Part shown: positions 44,967 through 53,726 of the stretch, in pieces
Position numbering within the stretch: position 1 is the first letter of the stretch
Layout of the letters: each line of letters starts with the position of its first letter
The notes under the pieces: generated by a model
Databases searched by the model: none
What the model was told of the DNA's origin: nothing
The model's input: the letters and a program-made list of their open reading frames with translations, nothing else
Assembly (NCBI GenBank): GCA_964371715.1
Contig: CAYJNO010000004.1
Span: 27,402-91,401 of the forward strand
DNA: 64,000 nucleotides
Direction of reading: 5' to 3'
Source: CAYJNO01 sp964371715
GTDB taxonomy: Bacteria; Bacillota_I; Bacilli_A; Erysipelotrichales; Erysipelotrichaceae
Made by a program: the position numbers and the translations under genes

Positions 44967-46316
44967 ATGATTATAACTTTAGTAGGTGGAGGAAGTACTT
45001 TTACTCCAGGTATTGTTAAATCAATCGTACAAAGAGAAAAAGAACTTGGAGTTAAAGAAGTTCGTTTATTTGATATAAATAAAGAAAGACAAGATAAAGT
45101 AGCAGTTATTGTAAAATGGATCATTGAAAATCAATTAAAAAGTAGTGTTAAATTAACAGTAACTAATGATCCTAAAGAAGCATATACAGGAGCTAAATTT
45201 ATCTTCTCACAAATGCGTGTTGGTGGATATAAGATGCGCGAACTTGATGAAAAGATACCATTAAAACATGGATGTGTTGGACAAGAAACATGTGGACCTG
45301 GAGGTCTTGCATATGGAATGAGAACATTAAATCCAATGATAAATTTAATTGATGAAGTTGAAAAGTATGCTGACCCAGAACATTGGATCTTAAATTATTC
45401 AAACCCAGCATCAATTGTTTCTGAAGGATGTAGATTATTAAGACCGAATGCTAGAATAATTAATATTTGTGATATGCCAATTGCTATTATTGCAATTATT
45501 GGTCAATGTTTAGATATTAAAGATCATAATGCAATTGATTATGATTACTTTGGATTAAACCATTTTGGATGGTTTACTAAAATGTCATATGAAGGTAGAG
45601 ATATTTTAAAAGAAATTAAAGAATATATTAAAGAAAATAAAATATTATTACCAAAATCAGTTATTGATAGAATTAATGATCCAACTAACGTTAATAGACA
45701 TGCTAATCAATCATGGATACATGTATGGACTGCTGTATATGAAATGATGGAATTATTCCCAGAGTATTTACCAAATACTTATATGAATTACTATTTATTA
45801 TCTAAAGAAGCGGTAGAACATAGTGATATCAATAAAACACGTGCAAATGAAGTAATGAATGGTAGAGAAAGTGATTTGTTTAAAGGTATTGATAAATATT
45901 TAGAAACTGGTGAAGTAGATCCTAAAACATTCTATGCAGGAGATCATGGTGATTGGATAGCTGATCTTGCTATTGCAATCAAAAATGATACAAAACGTAA
46001 ATACTTAGTAATTGTACCAAATAATGGAACATTACCAAATATTGCTGATGATGTAATGGTAGAAGTACCAGCATATCTAGGCAAAAATGGCCCAGAGGTT
46101 ATCAAACAAGAAGCAGTACAAACTTTCTATCAAACTTTAATTTCACAACAAGCAAATAGTGAAAAATTATTAATTGAAGGTATGGTAGAACAAAGCTATC
46201 AAAAAGTATTACAAGCATTCACTTTAAATCGTACAATTCCAAGTGCAAAAGTTGCAAAAGAATTATTAGATGACTTAATTGAAGCAAATAAAGATTACTG
46301 GCCAGAATTAAGATAA
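44967..46316 (+). CDS. 6-phospho-alpha-glucosidase, GH4 family (GlvA/MalH-like)
   Basis: This 449-residue enzyme is NAD- and metal-dependent. It has the dinucleotide-binding start (LVGGGSTFTPGIVKSI), metal and catalytic elements NYSNPASI and GLNHFGWF, and C168-D-M-P. The CDMP form of this motif is typical of 6-phospho-alpha-glucosidases, whereas CN(V/I)P marks the beta-specific ones. It cleaves the phosphorylated disaccharide delivered by the PTS into glucose and glucose 6-phosphate. It starts 2 bases after the permease gene and is the last gene of the operon, followed by a strong terminator. Confidence 0.93.
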   Translation: MIITLVGGGSTFTPGIVKSIVQREKELGVKEVRLFDINKERQDKVAVIVKWIIENQLKSSVKLTVTNDPKEAYTGAKFIFSQMRVGGYKMRELDEKIPLKHGCVGQETCGPGGLAYGMRTLNPMINLIDEVEKYADPEHWILNYSNPASIVSEGCRLLRPNARIINICDMPIAIIAIIGQCLDIKDHNAIDYDYFGLNHFGWFTKMSYEGRDILKEIKEYIKENKILLPKSVIDRINDPTNVNRHANQSWIHVWTAVYEMMELFPEYLPNTYMNYYLLSKEAVEHSDINKTRANEVMNGRESDLFKGIDKYLETGEVDPKTFYAGDHGDWIADLAIAIKNDTKRKYLVIVPNNGTLPNIADDVMVEVPAYLGKNGPEVIKQEAVQTFYQTLISQQANSEKLLIEGMVEQSYQKVLQAFTLNRTIPSAKVAKELLDDLIEANKDYWPELR

Positions 46317-46325
46317 TATAATTAT

Positions 46326-46358
46326 AAGAACATAGAAGATAATTCTATGTTCTTTTTT
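46326..46358 (+). terminator. Terminator of the alpha-glucoside operon
   Basis: AAGAACATAGAA (46326-46337) pairs perfectly with TTCTATGTTCTT (46343-46354), 5-base loop, T run. Confidence 0.92.
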
Positions 46359-46508
46359 AGATTAGTAAATAAAAATATATTAATGCCCTATAATTAATTA
46401 TATATGTGAAATATAACGCCATAAACAACTATTTATACCACATAGACATAAGAAGAATTTTTTTAAATCTTTTTATGATAGTATTTAGCTGTAGAAGGGA
46501 GAGGTAAG

Positions 46509-46952
46509 ATGAAGATTAAACTAGAAGATCTAGATAGTGATGAAATTGAAGTAATAATTAGAGGAGATATTGCTGATGATAAAATACAACATCTCATTAG
46601 TTTATTAAAGTCAACTAATATTACAAGTAAAATTCTTTTACAAGCAAAAGATAAAGAGATTCTTGTCGATATAAATGAAATTATGTATTTTGAAACTATT
46701 GACCGAAAAAATTATGCATGTACAGTTAATGAAAAATTAGTAACTAAATATTCACTGAATGAAATTTTATTAATGTACAAATCTAGGGGAATAACCCAAA
46801 TTGGAAAAAGTCTTTTAGTAAATGTAAATTATGTTAAATTTTTAGAAGCGGAGTTTAGTGGGAACTATACACTTACTTTGAAAAATGAGGAAAAACTATT
46901 GATATCAAGATTTTATATGAAAGATTTCAGAAATACAATTATGGAGGTATAA
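46509..46952 (+). CDS. LytTR-domain transcription regulator
   Basis: This 147-residue protein has a short N-terminal part (MKIKLEDLDSDEIEVIIRG) and a LytTR DNA-binding domain (about 45-145; LLQAKDKEILVDINEIMYFE, QIGKSLLVNVNYVKFLE, LISRFYMKDFRN). It lacks a receiver domain, as is usual for the small LytTR proteins paired with DUF3021 membrane proteins, which often form a self-regulating unit. The DUF3021 gene starts 2 bases after its stop. GGGAGAGG precedes the ATG. Targets are unknown; autoregulation is the usual case. Confidence 0.9.
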   Translation: MKIKLEDLDSDEIEVIIRGDIADDKIQHLISLLKSTNITSKILLQAKDKEILVDINEIMYFETIDRKNYACTVNEKLVTKYSLNEILLMYKSRGITQIGKSLLVNVNYVKFLEAEFSGNYTLTLKNEEKLLISRFYMKDFRNTIMEV

Positions 46953-46954
46953 AT

Positions 46955-47332
46955 ATGAAAATTATGAAATATTTAATTGCAGGAACAGGGATTGGTTTTA
47001 TTTGTACGACATTTTTTATGATAATGTTTATTGGTTTTAATCCATTAACAGCACAAATTTTAGCCTGGCTTATCGCATCAGCTATCTATGGGTTATCAAC
47101 GATGATATTTGATAATCAAAAACTTAGGTTTTTTTATAAAATTATAATTCACTATATTATTGCCTTAAGTGTAACACTTTGCATAATCTATTTATTTTAT
47201 CAACCTTATGTAATATCAGTGTTAATCTCATTTACAATCACTTATATTATAGTTCTCTATGCAGTGTGGCAAATTGAAAAAAACAATATAAAGAAATTAA
47301 ATGAAAAATTAAAAGAAAATAATATGATTTAG
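46955..47332 (+). CDS. DUF3021 membrane protein, partner of the LytTR regulator
   Basis: This 125-residue protein has four transmembrane helices (about 5-27, 31-50, 60-80, 86-107) and a charged lysine-rich tail (EKNNIKKLNEKLKENN), matching DUF3021. In related two-gene units the membrane protein is thought to restrain the LytTR protein. ATGGAGG lies upstream, overlapping the end of the LytTR gene. Confidence 0.85.
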   Translation: MKIMKYLIAGTGIGFICTTFFMIMFIGFNPLTAQILAWLIASAIYGLSTMIFDNQKLRFFYKIIIHYIIALSVTLCIIYLFYQPYVISVLISFTITYIIVLYAVWQIEKNNIKKLNEKLKENNMI

Positions 47333-47334
47333 AT

Positions 47335-47363
47335 TTGACATAAATGTTAGTACATGATATAAA
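47335..47363 (+). promoter_or_regulatory. Strong promoter of the DUF3793 gene
   Basis: TTGACA at 47335-47340 and TATAAA at 47358-47363 with the optimal 17-base spacing, starting 2 bases after the DUF3021 stop. Confidence 0.8.
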
Positions 47364-47369
47364 TAAATT

Positions 47370-47385
47370 GTTAGTCATAACTAAC
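47370..47385 (+). promoter_or_regulatory. Operator-like dyad at the DUF3793 transcription start
   Basis: GTTAGT-CATA-ACTAAC is a perfect 6-bp inverted repeat placed at the expected +1 and just before the GGAGG site. This is a typical place for repressor binding; a metal-responsive repressor is possible but not shown. Confidence 0.55.
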
Positions 47386-47396
47386 TGGAGGTACTT

Positions 47397-47966
47397 ATGT
47401 TAAATATGGAAGAATTAATTTTAAATCATTGTGCACCAACACTGGCTGGTGTTAAAGCATCTAATATGTTTAGTATTAGACATTTAAATAAATCATATAA
47501 GGAACAATATAAAGAAATTATATTTTGGAAATTTAAATTATATACAAAAGGCTTATCGTTAAAGATATTAAATTATAATCCAAAAAGTTCAGCATTTTTA
47601 ATTTTAATATATCGATATAAGGCCTTAAAAGAATCACTTTTTTGTGATATTAAGTTAAGTTGTCTTAATGAATTTGGTTATGACATTAAAGGGAATTTAG
47701 AGAGTTTAATTGATGAATTATCAGTTCGTATTAAAAATAATTTCGAATTCCCACATGAGGTTGGCTTCTTTCTAGATTATCCAACTGTAGATGTATTAGG
47801 CTTTATCGAACATAAAGGAGCTAATTATACGTTTAATGGTATATGGAAAGCTTATGGCGATTATGATATTGCGAAAAAGCGCTATGAAGAAATCAGACGT
47901 TGTACTGAAAAATATTGGGAGAAATATGAAACAGGAAAAGGGGTAATGCAACTAATCCTGATATAA
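47397..47966 (+). CDS. DUF3793 family protein
   Basis: This 189-residue soluble protein matches DUF3793 in its landmarks: HCAPTLAGVKASNMF near residue 11, FPHEVGFFLDYP near 118, DVLGFIEHKG near 131, and a C-terminal helix with a cysteine (YEEIRRCTEKYWEKY). The cysteine-bearing pattern is conserved in the family, whose function is unknown; relatives often lie near flavodoxin or iron-related genes in gut Firmicutes. GGAGG is 5 bases before the ATG. Transcription is probably controlled by the dyad at its start site. Confidence 0.82.
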   Translation: MLNMEELILNHCAPTLAGVKASNMFSIRHLNKSYKEQYKEIIFWKFKLYTKGLSLKILNYNPKSSAFLILIYRYKALKESLFCDIKLSCLNEFGYDIKGNLESLIDELSVRIKNNFEFPHEVGFFLDYPTVDVLGFIEHKGANYTFNGIWKAYGDYDIAKKRYEEIRRCTEKYWEKYETGKGVMQLILI

Positions 47967-48004
47967 AAAAATGGATGCCTTGATAAAAGGTATCCATTTT
48001 TATG
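47964..48004. terminator. Bidirectional terminator between DUF3793 and HIT genes
   Basis: The A-rich arm with ATGGATGCCT (47971-47980) pairs with AGGTATCCAT (47988-47997), one G-U, with A and T runs at the two ends. It serves both converging genes. Confidence 0.85.
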
Positions 48005-48379
48005 TTATATAAGTTTTTTTAAAACTTCTTCAAAATTATTTTTTTCATCATTAATTTTGTTGTCATCATAACGTGGTATAATGTGAAAATGTGTATGAAA
48101 TACTTCTTGACCTGCGCTTGCTTTAATATTTGATTCAATATTAATACCTGTAGCATTTAATTTCAATAAAGCATGATTTGCTAAAGCTTTTAAATCAACC
48201 ATCATTGCTTTTGTATCTTCATCATTCATTTCTAAAAAATCAGAAGTATGATTTTTAGGGATTACAACAATATGGCCATAAGTTGCTGGATTTATATCTA
48301 AAAAAGCATATGTAGTGTTTGTATCTAATACTTTATAAGAGGGAATTTTTTTGTTTACTATTTTACAAAAAATGCACAT
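48005..48379 (-). CDS. HIT family nucleotide hydrolase
   Basis: This 124-residue protein has the N-terminal CxxC metal pair (MCIFCKIV), the NIESN stretch and the histidine triad HTHFHIIPR near 95-103. HIT proteins of this group hydrolyse nucleoside phosphoramidates or dinucleotides. It lies downstream of the two foldase genes on the minus strand, but a terminator separates them. The frame and start (AAAGGAG just upstream) are clear. Confidence 0.93.
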   Translation of the reverse strand: MCIFCKIVNKKIPSYKVLDTNTTYAFLDINPATYGHIVVIPKNHTSDFLEMNDEDTKAMMVDLKALANHALLKLNATGINIESNIKASAGQEVFHTHFHIIPRYDDNKINDEKNNFEEVLKKLI

Positions 48380-48393
48380 ATTTATTCTCCTTT

Positions 48394-48416
48394 AAAAAAA
48401 GCGTGAAATCACGCTT
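48394..48416 (-). terminator. Terminator after the PrsA-like lipoprotein gene
   Basis: On the minus strand AAGCGTG, ATTT, CACGCTT and a T run. The stem overlaps the lipoprotein stop codon, and the T tract runs into the ribosome binding site of the HIT gene. Confidence 0.8.
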
Positions 48417-49170
48417 AATTGAATGCCCAACTAGCATTTGATTCAACTGCATCATATATTTCTTGTACATATACATCAAAGTTATATAAGTCAAAGTAAT
48501 AAGCATATGCAGCAGTAATTGCTGTTGTATCAGATGTTAGAGTTAAGAAGTATTCTTCTTTGTAATTGTTGACATCAGTATCAACAACATTAACTACATA
48601 ATAAGAAGCACTTTCTTCATCGTAAACAACTGGTAATAATGTAGGTTCTGTTGCTGCTTCAAGTCCAGCTTTAATATCTAATGGGATATCAGATGTTAAA
48701 GTTAAGATAGTTGGAGCAGTTGATCCTAAATATCCAATTTCAGTTGCAGCTTCAGCTGTTGTTTTACCTTCAGTAATTAAGGCATGAGCTTGATTAGCTA
48801 ATGCTTCATCAGTAAATGTCATAATTTCAACTTGTTTTGGTGCATGTGGTGTGATATACGTTTCAGCATTTGCATCAAAGTATTTATTGATTAATTTGAT
48901 TACTGCTTCATTTAAAGTTGTTGAATCACTTAAATCTTCCATTGTGTATTCTTCGGCAAATTCTTTTGTAATAACGATTTTTAAAGATCCTTCAATTACT
49001 GCAGAACTACCAACATTAGCGTTCATGATTGTATATACTTCATTTGTATCAACTGTAGTATTTCCAAGAGTGAAGATTACATCATCTCCATTAGTGATTT
49101 TATCAGAACCTTCAGTTGCACATCCTGTAATTAAAATTAATGATAATAATAAAACTAATAATTTTTTCAT
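48415..49170 (-). CDS. Lipoprotein, divergent PrsA/SurA-like
   Basis: This 251-residue lipoprotein has lipobox LITGC (cysteine near 17). Its body resembles the helical chaperone part of SurA/PrsA proteins: a repeated start of the type DDVIFTLGNTTVDTNEVY, as in the neighbouring foldase (NVIYSIADENVTANEFY), and the phrase NQAHALITEGKTTAEAATEIGYLG, as in parvulins. No intact parvulin active site is visible. It starts 2 bases after the PpiC gene stop. Probably a partner or a worn duplicate of that foldase, acting outside the membrane. Confidence 0.65.
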   Translation of the reverse strand: MKKLLVLLLSLILITGCATEGSDKITNGDDVIFTLGNTTVDTNEVYTIMNANVGSSAVIEGSLKIVITKEFAEEYTMEDLSDSTTLNEAVIKLINKYFDANAETYITPHAPKQVEIMTFTDEALANQAHALITEGKTTAEAATEIGYLGSTAPTILTLTSDIPLDIKAGLEAATEPTLLPVVYDEESASYYVVNVVDTDVNNYKEEYFLTLTSDTTAITAAYAYYFDLYNFDVYVQEIYDAVESNASWAFN

Positions 49171-49172
49171 AA

Positions 49173-50216
49173 TTATTCTTCTCCTTGAGCTGCATCTGGT
49201 GTCACTGTAGGTTCAACCGTTGCTTCAGGCTCTTCAGTAACTTCAGGTTCTGGTGTAGTGAAACCTAAAGATTCTTCGATTTCTTGTTGTAAAGCAGGAT
49301 CTGTGAATGTATATCCAATAGTTTCTGCTTGTTCTTTTAAATATGTTGTTAACCATGATTCATCATATGCCATGATTGTATTTAAGAAATCATTTGGATA
49401 TTGTAATAATGAATCAAAATCATTTGCATCAAATAAGATTAAATGAGCACCATATTGAGTGTATACCCATTCACTTACAATACCTGGTTCTAAAGTGAAG
49501 ATAGCATCTTTAAATTCTGGTACATATGCTTCTGCAGCATCAATATCAGTATATCCAAGAGAACCACCATTTGTAGCGCTTCCTGTATCATCAGAGTATT
49601 CAATAGCTACTTCAGCAAATGATTTACCATCACTTAATGATGTTAATACTGCATCCATTTTTGCTTGTTCTTCTTCTGTTGGGTTTTCAGGGTCTGCTAA
49701 CGATACTAAAATATGAGAAATTATTCTTGGTTGTTTTTCTGCACTAAACTCTGGGAATAATTCTTTTGCGCCAATTGATAATACTTCGATTTGTTTTAAA
49801 TTAGCTAAAGCGTATAAGTAAAATTCATCTTCGTTTTCATAACCTAAACCATTTAAAATGTTTTCCATAATAGTGTCATATTCAGCACCATATGTCGCTT
49901 TTAATTGTTGAATTGTTAAATCAGCTTGCTCTTTAGCTTCTGCTTCAAGTTCTGGAGTTGTTTCAATAATTGCATCATATAAAGCTTGAACAAATCTTTG
50001 AGCAACAACATCTGTTCCTACAGCTGCATACATTTCATTGTAAAATTCATTAGCTGTAACATTTTCATCAGCTATCGAGTAAATTACATTTTCTCCGTTT
50101 TCTGTTTTTCCTTCAATTATATTAGCTTGTTGTTCTGTGGCAAAGAAGATAGTAGCGCCAATAAGGCATACTCCAACTAAGCCTATAAACCAATATTTTT
50201 TTAATAATTCTGTCAT
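49173..50216 (-). CDS. Membrane-anchored peptidyl-prolyl isomerase (PpiC/PrsA-like foldase)
   Basis: This 347-residue protein has an N-terminal membrane helix (WFIGLVGVCLIGATIFFA) without a lipobox cysteine. A SurA-like N-terminal region (about 35-165) precedes a parvulin domain (about 177-275; ISHILVSL, GKSFAEVAIEYSDD, NGGSLGYTD, FTLEPGIVSEWVYTQYGAHLI). It ends in a Pro/Glu/Thr-rich tail. It assists folding of secreted proteins, relevant given the large surface proteins encoded nearby. GGAGG precedes the start. It is the first gene of a two-gene minus-strand operon. Confidence 0.9.
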   Translation of the reverse strand: MTELLKKYWFIGLVGVCLIGATIFFATEQQANIIEGKTENGENVIYSIADENVTANEFYNEMYAAVGTDVVAQRFVQALYDAIIETTPELEAEAKEQADLTIQQLKATYGAEYDTIMENILNGLGYENEDEFYLYALANLKQIEVLSIGAKELFPEFSAEKQPRIISHILVSLADPENPTEEEQAKMDAVLTSLSDGKSFAEVAIEYSDDTGSATNGGSLGYTDIDAAEAYVPEFKDAIFTLEPGIVSEWVYTQYGAHLILFDANDFDSLLQYPNDFLNTIMAYDESWLTTYLKEQAETIGYTFTDPALQQEIEESLGFTTPEPEVTEEPEATVEPTVTPDAAQGEE

Positions 50217-50266
50217 ATTGCCTCCTTTTAGACTAACTTAATAATTTTAGCTTAATTACCATAATA

Positions 50267-50282
50267 TTACAATTGGTTGTAA
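50267..50282. promoter_or_regulatory. Dyad in the divergent ppiC/suf promoter region
   Basis: TTACAA-TTGG-TTGTAA, a 6-bp perfect inverted repeat 51 bases upstream of the foldase start. A possible regulator site; the protein is unknown. Confidence 0.35.
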
Positions 50283-50458
50283 CTGAATATTTTGTGAATT
50301 CATTATAGTTTATTAAAATTCTACATTAATAGCAATTAAACAACAATTATAATAATAAATCAATAACAAAAATTACACAAGAGTAAAACAATTTAATATT
50401 TATATTTAATCCTTAATGATATTGTGTTTTTGGTAGATAAAATAAATTCCATTTGTGA

Positions 50459-50464
50459 TATAAT
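50459..50464 (+). promoter_or_regulatory. -10 element of the suf operon
   Basis: TATAAT with TGTGA directly before it, 27 bases ahead of sufC. No clear -35. Confidence 0.5.
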
Positions 50465-50491
50465 AAATACTGAAATTGGAGGTCGATTTAG

Positions 50492-51292
50492 ATGAATGAT
50501 TTTAAAATAACAGATTTATACGTTGAAATAGACGGTAAAGAAATATTAAAAGGAATTAACTTAGAAGTTAATGAAAATGAGATACATGCTCTTATGGGGC
50601 CAAATGGTGGAGGAAAATCTACACTAGTTCAAGTTATTATGGGACACCCTAAATATAAAGTTACAAAAGGGTCTATTACATATAAAGGAAAAGAAGTGTT
50701 AGAATTGCCTGTTGATGAAAGAAGTAAACTTGGTATTTTCTTAGGGATGCAATATCCACAAGAAATTAATGGGATTACAAATTCAGATTTTTTAAGAGCT
50801 TGTTTAAATGCTCGTAGTGAAAAGTCTGTACCATTCTATAAATTCTTTAAATTAATGGAAGAAAATGTTCAACAATTAGAAATGAAGAGTGATTTAGCAC
50901 ACCGTTTCTTAAATGTTAACTTCTCAGGTGGAGAAAAGAAAAGAAATGAAATCGTACAAATGAATATCTTAGATCCATCATTTTGTATGTTAGATGAAAT
51001 TGATAGTGGACTTGACGTTGATGCTTTAAAGTTAGTTGCCGATGCAATTAATGCAAAACAAAGAACATTCTTAGTAGTATCACACTATGAAAGATTTTAT
51101 GATTTAGTTAAACCAACATTTGCTCATGTTATTATTAACGGTAAAATCGTTAAAAGTGGAGACTATTCATTAGTTAAGAAAATTGATGAAGAAGGCTATG
51201 ATTGGTTATATAAAGAATTAGATATTAAACCTGTACAAGAAGAAAAAGCTAAAGCACCAATCAGTATTGGTACTTGTAAAGTTAATGGTTAA
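50492..51292 (+). CDS. sufC: Fe-S cluster assembly ATPase SufC
   Basis: This 266-residue ABC-type ATPase has Walker A GPNGGGKST near residue 36, signature NFSGGEKKR, Walker B CMLDEIDSGLD and H-loop VVSHYERF, all standard for SufC. It powers the SufBCD scaffold on which iron-sulfur clusters are built. It is the first gene of a sufC-sufD-sufS-sufU-sufB operon with TTGGAGG upstream. The 3' end overlaps or abuts the sufD start. Confidence 0.96.
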   Translation: MNDFKITDLYVEIDGKEILKGINLEVNENEIHALMGPNGGGKSTLVQVIMGHPKYKVTKGSITYKGKEVLELPVDERSKLGIFLGMQYPQEINGITNSDFLRACLNARSEKSVPFYKFFKLMEENVQQLEMKSDLAHRFLNVNFSGGEKKRNEIVQMNILDPSFCMLDEIDSGLDVDALKLVADAINAKQRTFLVVSHYERFYDLVKPTFAHVIINGKIVKSGDYSLVKKIDEEGYDWLYKELDIKPVQEEKAKAPISIGTCKVNG

Positions 51293-51296
51293 TGCT

Positions 51297-52076
51297 ATGA
51301 ATAAAGAATTAATTATATCTAAAAATGAAATTATTGAATTAAATGAAGAAACACTTAGTTTAACATTTGTTCCACAAAATGATGCAACTATTATCTTAAA
51401 GTGTCAAAATATAAAAAATTTAAATTTAAATGGTAATTTTGATAAAGCTATTACAAATATAATTATTATTAATGAAAGTAATGAAAAACTTACAGTTAAT
51501 GAAGAATATGAAATTAATGGTGGAACTTTAACAATTGGTCATGGTGTTTTTAGTGTAAATGATTATGTATTAAATACTAAAGCTTTAATCTACAAAGGTG
51601 AGTATAATATTCATACTTATACTTTATGTAAGCCTAATGTTGTAATTAATCAAAAAGTAATAAATATGAAACCAAACACTTCAGCTACTATAAATAATAG
51701 TTGTGTAGCCTTAAAAGGTTCAAACTATAACTTAGTTGCAAGTGGTGAAATAGCAAAAGATGCATATGGGTCTAAAAGTTTACAAGGATCTAAATGTTTA
51801 ACATTTGGAGAACTTGAAAATGTAAAAGTATTACCTGTGCTTGTAATTGATGAAAATGATGTAAGTGCATCACATTCATTAAGTGTAGGGAAAATGGATG
51901 AAGTACAAATGTTCTACTTAAAGAGTAGAGGGTTAAATGATGAAATGATTAGTGAGCTTGTAACAGTTGGTTATGTAATGCCATTAATTGATTTAGTAAG
52001 TGATGATTATAGAGAGTTTATGGAGGGATTTATTTCAAGGAAGGTAAATGAACTATGTTTAACATCGACAAAATAA
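51297..52076 (+). CDS. sufD: Fe-S cluster assembly scaffold protein SufD
   Basis: This 259-residue protein is much shorter than SufD of Escherichia coli (over 400 residues) because it keeps mainly the beta-helix core and the C-terminal helices. The end is diagnostic: ENDVSASHSLSVGKMDEVQMFYL, then SRGLNDEMISELVTVGYV. Short SufD proteins occur in related low-GC lineages. The frame extends upstream into sufC; the ATG at 51297, 5 bases after the sufC stop, is chosen, though ATG at 51285 is also possible. No good ribosome binding site is present, so coupling to sufC is likely. sufS begins inside its 3' end. Confidence 0.88.
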   Translation: MNKELIISKNEIIELNEETLSLTFVPQNDATIILKCQNIKNLNLNGNFDKAITNIIIINESNEKLTVNEEYEINGGTLTIGHGVFSVNDYVLNTKALIYKGEYNIHTYTLCKPNVVINQKVINMKPNTSATINNSCVALKGSNYNLVASGEIAKDAYGSKSLQGSKCLTFGELENVKVLPVLVIDENDVSASHSLSVGKMDEVQMFYLKSRGLNDEMISELVTVGYVMPLIDLVSDDYREFMEGFISRKVNELCLTSTK

Positions 52077-53275
52077 GAAATGATTTCCCATTACTTACAA
52101 AAAATAAAGATTTAGTATATTTTGATAATGCAGCAACGACTTTAAAACCACAAGTTGTTATTGATGAAATTATGAATGTTTTAAGTTATGAATCAGTTAA
52201 CGTACATCGTGGTGATTATAACTTATCACATCATATTTCTACTAAATTTGATAATGTTAGAGTTAAAGTTGCAAAGTTTATTAATGCAGAAACTAAAGAA
52301 ATAGTCTTTACTTCAGGTGCTAGTGAATCTTTAAATTTAGTTGCTTATGGCTATGGTCGTAAATATTTAAAGGAAGGCGATATTATCTTGTCTAGTGAAG
52401 CAGAACATGCATCAAATATCTTACCTTGGTTTAAAGTCGCTGAAGAAACAAAAGCCGAAGTAAAATATATTAAATTATCAGAAAATGGTGAATTTACATT
52501 AGATAACTTTAAAGCTGCCATGAATGATAGAGTAAAAGTTGTATCTTTAGCTAATGTGACTAATGTATTGGGTTATATTTTACCAATGAAAGAAATATGT
52601 GCGATTGCTCATAGTTATGGTGCTATTGTTATTTGTGATGGTGCACAATCTGTGCCACATACAATAACTGATGTTAAAGATATGGATTGTGATTTTCTAG
52701 CATTTTCAGCACATAAAATGTGTGGTCCAACAGGTGTTGGTATCTTATATGGTAAATATGATTTACTACAAGATTTAGAACCATTTATGTTAGGTGGTGG
52801 TTCAAATGCTCGTTTTGATATGTGTGGAAATATCAAACTAAAAGATGCACCTTATAAATTTGAATCAGGAACTCCACCAATAGAAGGAATCATTGGACTT
52901 GGAAGTGCAATTGATTATTTAACTGAGGTTGGTATGAAGAACATTCATCAATATGAAGTTGAATTACATACTTATTTAATTGAAAAATTAAAAGAGTTAA
53001 AACATATTACAATTTATAATCCAAATGCTGGAACAGGAATTGTATCATTTAATGTTGAAGGTATCTTTCCACAAGATGCTGCTTCATATTTAAATAAATT
53101 TAATATAGCTGTAAGAAGTGGTAATCATTGTGCAAAGATATTAATGAATGTCTTAAAGACACAATATACAATTAGAGCAAGTTTATACTTTTATAACACT
53201 AAAGAAGAAGTGGATGCATTTGTAGATGCTTTAAAAGATATAAGCTTAGATAAATGCGTAGATATCGTTATTTAG
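52055..53275 (+). CDS. sufS: Cysteine desulfurase SufS
   Basis: This 406-residue PLP enzyme removes sulfur from cysteine for cluster assembly. YFDNAATTLKP near residue 20, the histidine in SSEAEHASN, the PLP lysine in FSAHKMCGPTG (near 223) and the catalytic cysteine in RSGNHCAK (near 360) are all visible. It overlaps sufD by 22 bases. Its sulfur acceptor SufU is encoded next. Confidence 0.96.
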   Translation: MFNIDKIRNDFPLLTKNKDLVYFDNAATTLKPQVVIDEIMNVLSYESVNVHRGDYNLSHHISTKFDNVRVKVAKFINAETKEIVFTSGASESLNLVAYGYGRKYLKEGDIILSSEAEHASNILPWFKVAEETKAEVKYIKLSENGEFTLDNFKAAMNDRVKVVSLANVTNVLGYILPMKEICAIAHSYGAIVICDGAQSVPHTITDVKDMDCDFLAFSAHKMCGPTGVGILYGKYDLLQDLEPFMLGGGSNARFDMCGNIKLKDAPYKFESGTPPIEGIIGLGSAIDYLTEVGMKNIHQYEVELHTYLIEKLKELKHITIYNPNAGTGIVSFNVEGIFPQDAASYLNKFNIAVRSGNHCAKILMNVLKTQYTIRASLYFYNTKEEVDAFVDALKDISLDKCVDIVI

Positions 53276-53288
53276 AAACGAGGTAAAT

Positions 53289-53726
53289 ATGGAAAAATTT
53301 TCAGTTGATTTAAGAAGAGGAATTATCTTAGATCATTATCAAAATCCTCGCAATCGTGGACTTATTGAGGATGAAACATATAAAAAAACACATCAAGCTA
53401 GTGAATCATGTATTGATGATTTACACTTACAAATTTTCGTAGATCAAAATGTGATTAAAGATGCTAGATTTGATGGTGAAGCTTGTACAATTTCTACAAG
53501 CTCAACTTCAATCATTAGTGAAATGATTGTTGGAAAAACAATAGAAGAAGCAAAAGAAATTATCAGAAATTATCAATTAATGTGTACTGGTGAAGCTTAT
53601 GATGAAGACTTATTAGAAGAAGCTAATGCTTTTAGTGAGTTATATAAACAAGCCAATCGTATAAAATGTGGTTTAATTGGTCCTGAAGGATTTTTATTGC
53701 TGTTAAATGGTGAAAATAATGAATGA
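53289..53726 (+). CDS. sufU: Sulfur transfer protein SufU
   Basis: This 145-residue zinc protein accepts sulfur from SufS. It has DHYQNPRNRG near residue 15, the zinc ligands in ESCIDD (Cys, Asp), GEACTIS (Cys) and IKCGLI (Cys), and the SufU-type insert relative to IscU. It starts 13 bases after sufS. The sufB start lies within its last codons. Confidence 0.94.
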   Translation: MEKFSVDLRRGIILDHYQNPRNRGLIEDETYKKTHQASESCIDDLHLQIFVDQNVIKDARFDGEACTISTSSTSIISEMIVGKTIEEAKEIIRNYQLMCTGEAYDEDLLEEANAFSELYKQANRIKCGLIGPEGFLLLLNGENNE

